A stretch of DNA of 64,000 nucleotides, from contig WJMJ01000079.1 in the NCBI GenBank assembly GCA_014728035.1, positions 62,001 through 126,000 of the forward strand. Reading direction: 5' to 3'. The notes beneath the pieces were generated by a model. It worked only from the letters and a program-made list of their open reading frames with translations, was not told where the DNA came from and made no database searches. Shown in pieces: positions 63,595 to 64,000 of this stretch. The stretch is from Promethearchaeota archaeon (lineage in GTDB: Archaea; Asgardarchaeota; Thorarchaeia; Thorarchaeales; Thorarchaeaceae). The stretch's first letter is position 1; every line of letters begins with the position of its first letter. A program made the position numbers and the translations under genes.

Positions 63595-64000
63595 TTAACT
63601 CTGGAAGAATTCCTCTAAGGTCCGAGCAAATTTCTCCGCATTACTCAGGTCCTCCTCATTAGGTCTGCCCTTATTCATTCCACCAAAGAATCTCATGAAA
63701 CTGTTAGTATTGAAGCCCTTACACTGGAATTCATCTATGATTGTGTATCCCTTCTCTTCCAGTTTCTCCCTCAGAAGAGCATGGTCGTTGTTCATTTTCT
63801 TTTTACTTGTCATCGCACCTGTAGAAAATAGAAACGTATTTCCTCCATTTACTACAGGAATTTGCTCAGCAAGGTCAATGAGCGATTCATGATGTCTAGC
63901 GCTGTAAATCCCTGATCCCCATCCTATCAGATCGTAATCCTGCAATTCCTCAGGATTCATTACTTGTGGTGTTGTGACCTCTGCATTTAGAACGCTTGCA
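63595..64000 (-). CDS. Flavodoxin-fold protein, N-terminus cut by window end
   Basis: The frame is open to the last base, so the ATG at 63960 is internal: upstream codons read NAEVTTPQV. The flavodoxin features DYDLIGWGSGIYSARHH (FMN isoalloxazine loop) and FLFSTGAM and the end LEEFF are seen. The phosphate-binding T/S-x-T-G-N loop lies beyond the window. It probably carries electrons or reduces quinones in the cytoplasm. Confidence 0.8.
   Translation of the reverse strand, partial: ASVLNAEVTTPQVMNPEELQDYDLIGWGSGIYSARHHESLIDLAEQIPVVNGGNTFLFSTGAMTSKKKMNNDHALLREKLEEKGYTIIDEFQCKGFNTNSFMRFFGGMNKGRPNEEDLSNAEKFARTLEEFFQS

Noticed and set aside
1..64000. CRISPR arrays, insertion sequences, rRNA or tRNA genes
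   Set aside because: No regular spaced repeats, transposase frames with terminal repeats, or conserved RNA blocks were seen on reading both strands.

Overview
This 64 kb window is chromosomal DNA of an archaeon. It carries two transcription factor B genes, RadA, an XPD-type helicase, a Hel308-type helicase, FEN1, Mre11 and Rad50, and promoters that look like TATA boxes. The DNA is AT-rich by eye. Genes often overlap by 4 bases, starts are often GTG or TTG, and most are preceded by GGAGG or GGTGA ribosome-binding sites. The mix of informational genes with a GH3-type adenylating enzyme, an AlkB-type membrane hydroxylase, very large Ig-repeat surface proteins and many unrecognised proteins fits an Asgard archaeon (Thorarchaeia or Heimdallarchaeia flavour). 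That lineage is an inference of low confidence. I see no rRNA, tRNA, CRISPR array or insertion sequence.

Layout. 1-7 kb: the tail of an ABC-2 permease, a gamma-carbonic-anhydrase-like hexapeptide protein, a degenerate phosphohistidine-type domain, three unrecognised genes, a HAD protein and an FAD oxidoreductase. 7-9.4 kb: mre11 and an unusually small rad50. 9.5-12.7 kb: a CPBP protease with a 7-TM partner and a GH3 enzyme. 13.3-28.9 kb: the highlight, fifteen consecutive plus-strand genes that mostly overlap or abut. They encode RadA, a zinc-ribbon/winged-helix protein, an XPD-like iron-sulfur helicase, a membrane-anchored HerA/VirB4-like ATPase with a ruined P-loop, a Hel308-like helicase with an inserted SWIM zinc finger, two small RecA-fold proteins (one with an intact P-loop, one without), FEN1 with a PCNA-binding tail, and several membrane or unknown proteins. 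This looks like a membrane-attached recombination or DNA-processing machine that I do not recognise as described. 29-42 kb: two large unknown proteins flank a 4-TM protein and a 2,622-residue surface protein with an alpha/alpha-toroid head, about 17 Ig-like repeats and a C-terminal membrane anchor.

42-48.4 kb: a structured RNA candidate, a tandem pair of tfb genes, and an iron-uptake operon (feoA, split feoB, a small membrane protein, a FeoC-like protein, a DtxR regulator). Two GTTAG-N6-CTAAC palindromes sit on the TATA box in front of feoA. 48.5-54.3 kb: a LarA-type racemase, cysteinyl-tRNA synthetase, and an ABC exporter operon with its own ArsR-like regulator, a 2-TM protein and a 44-residue peptide. 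54.3-64 kb: a double GNAT acetyltransferase, AlkB, a TPR protein, a histidine kinase, a DUF4037-type protein, a methyltransferase, small exported or membrane proteins, and the start of a flavodoxin gene that runs off the end.
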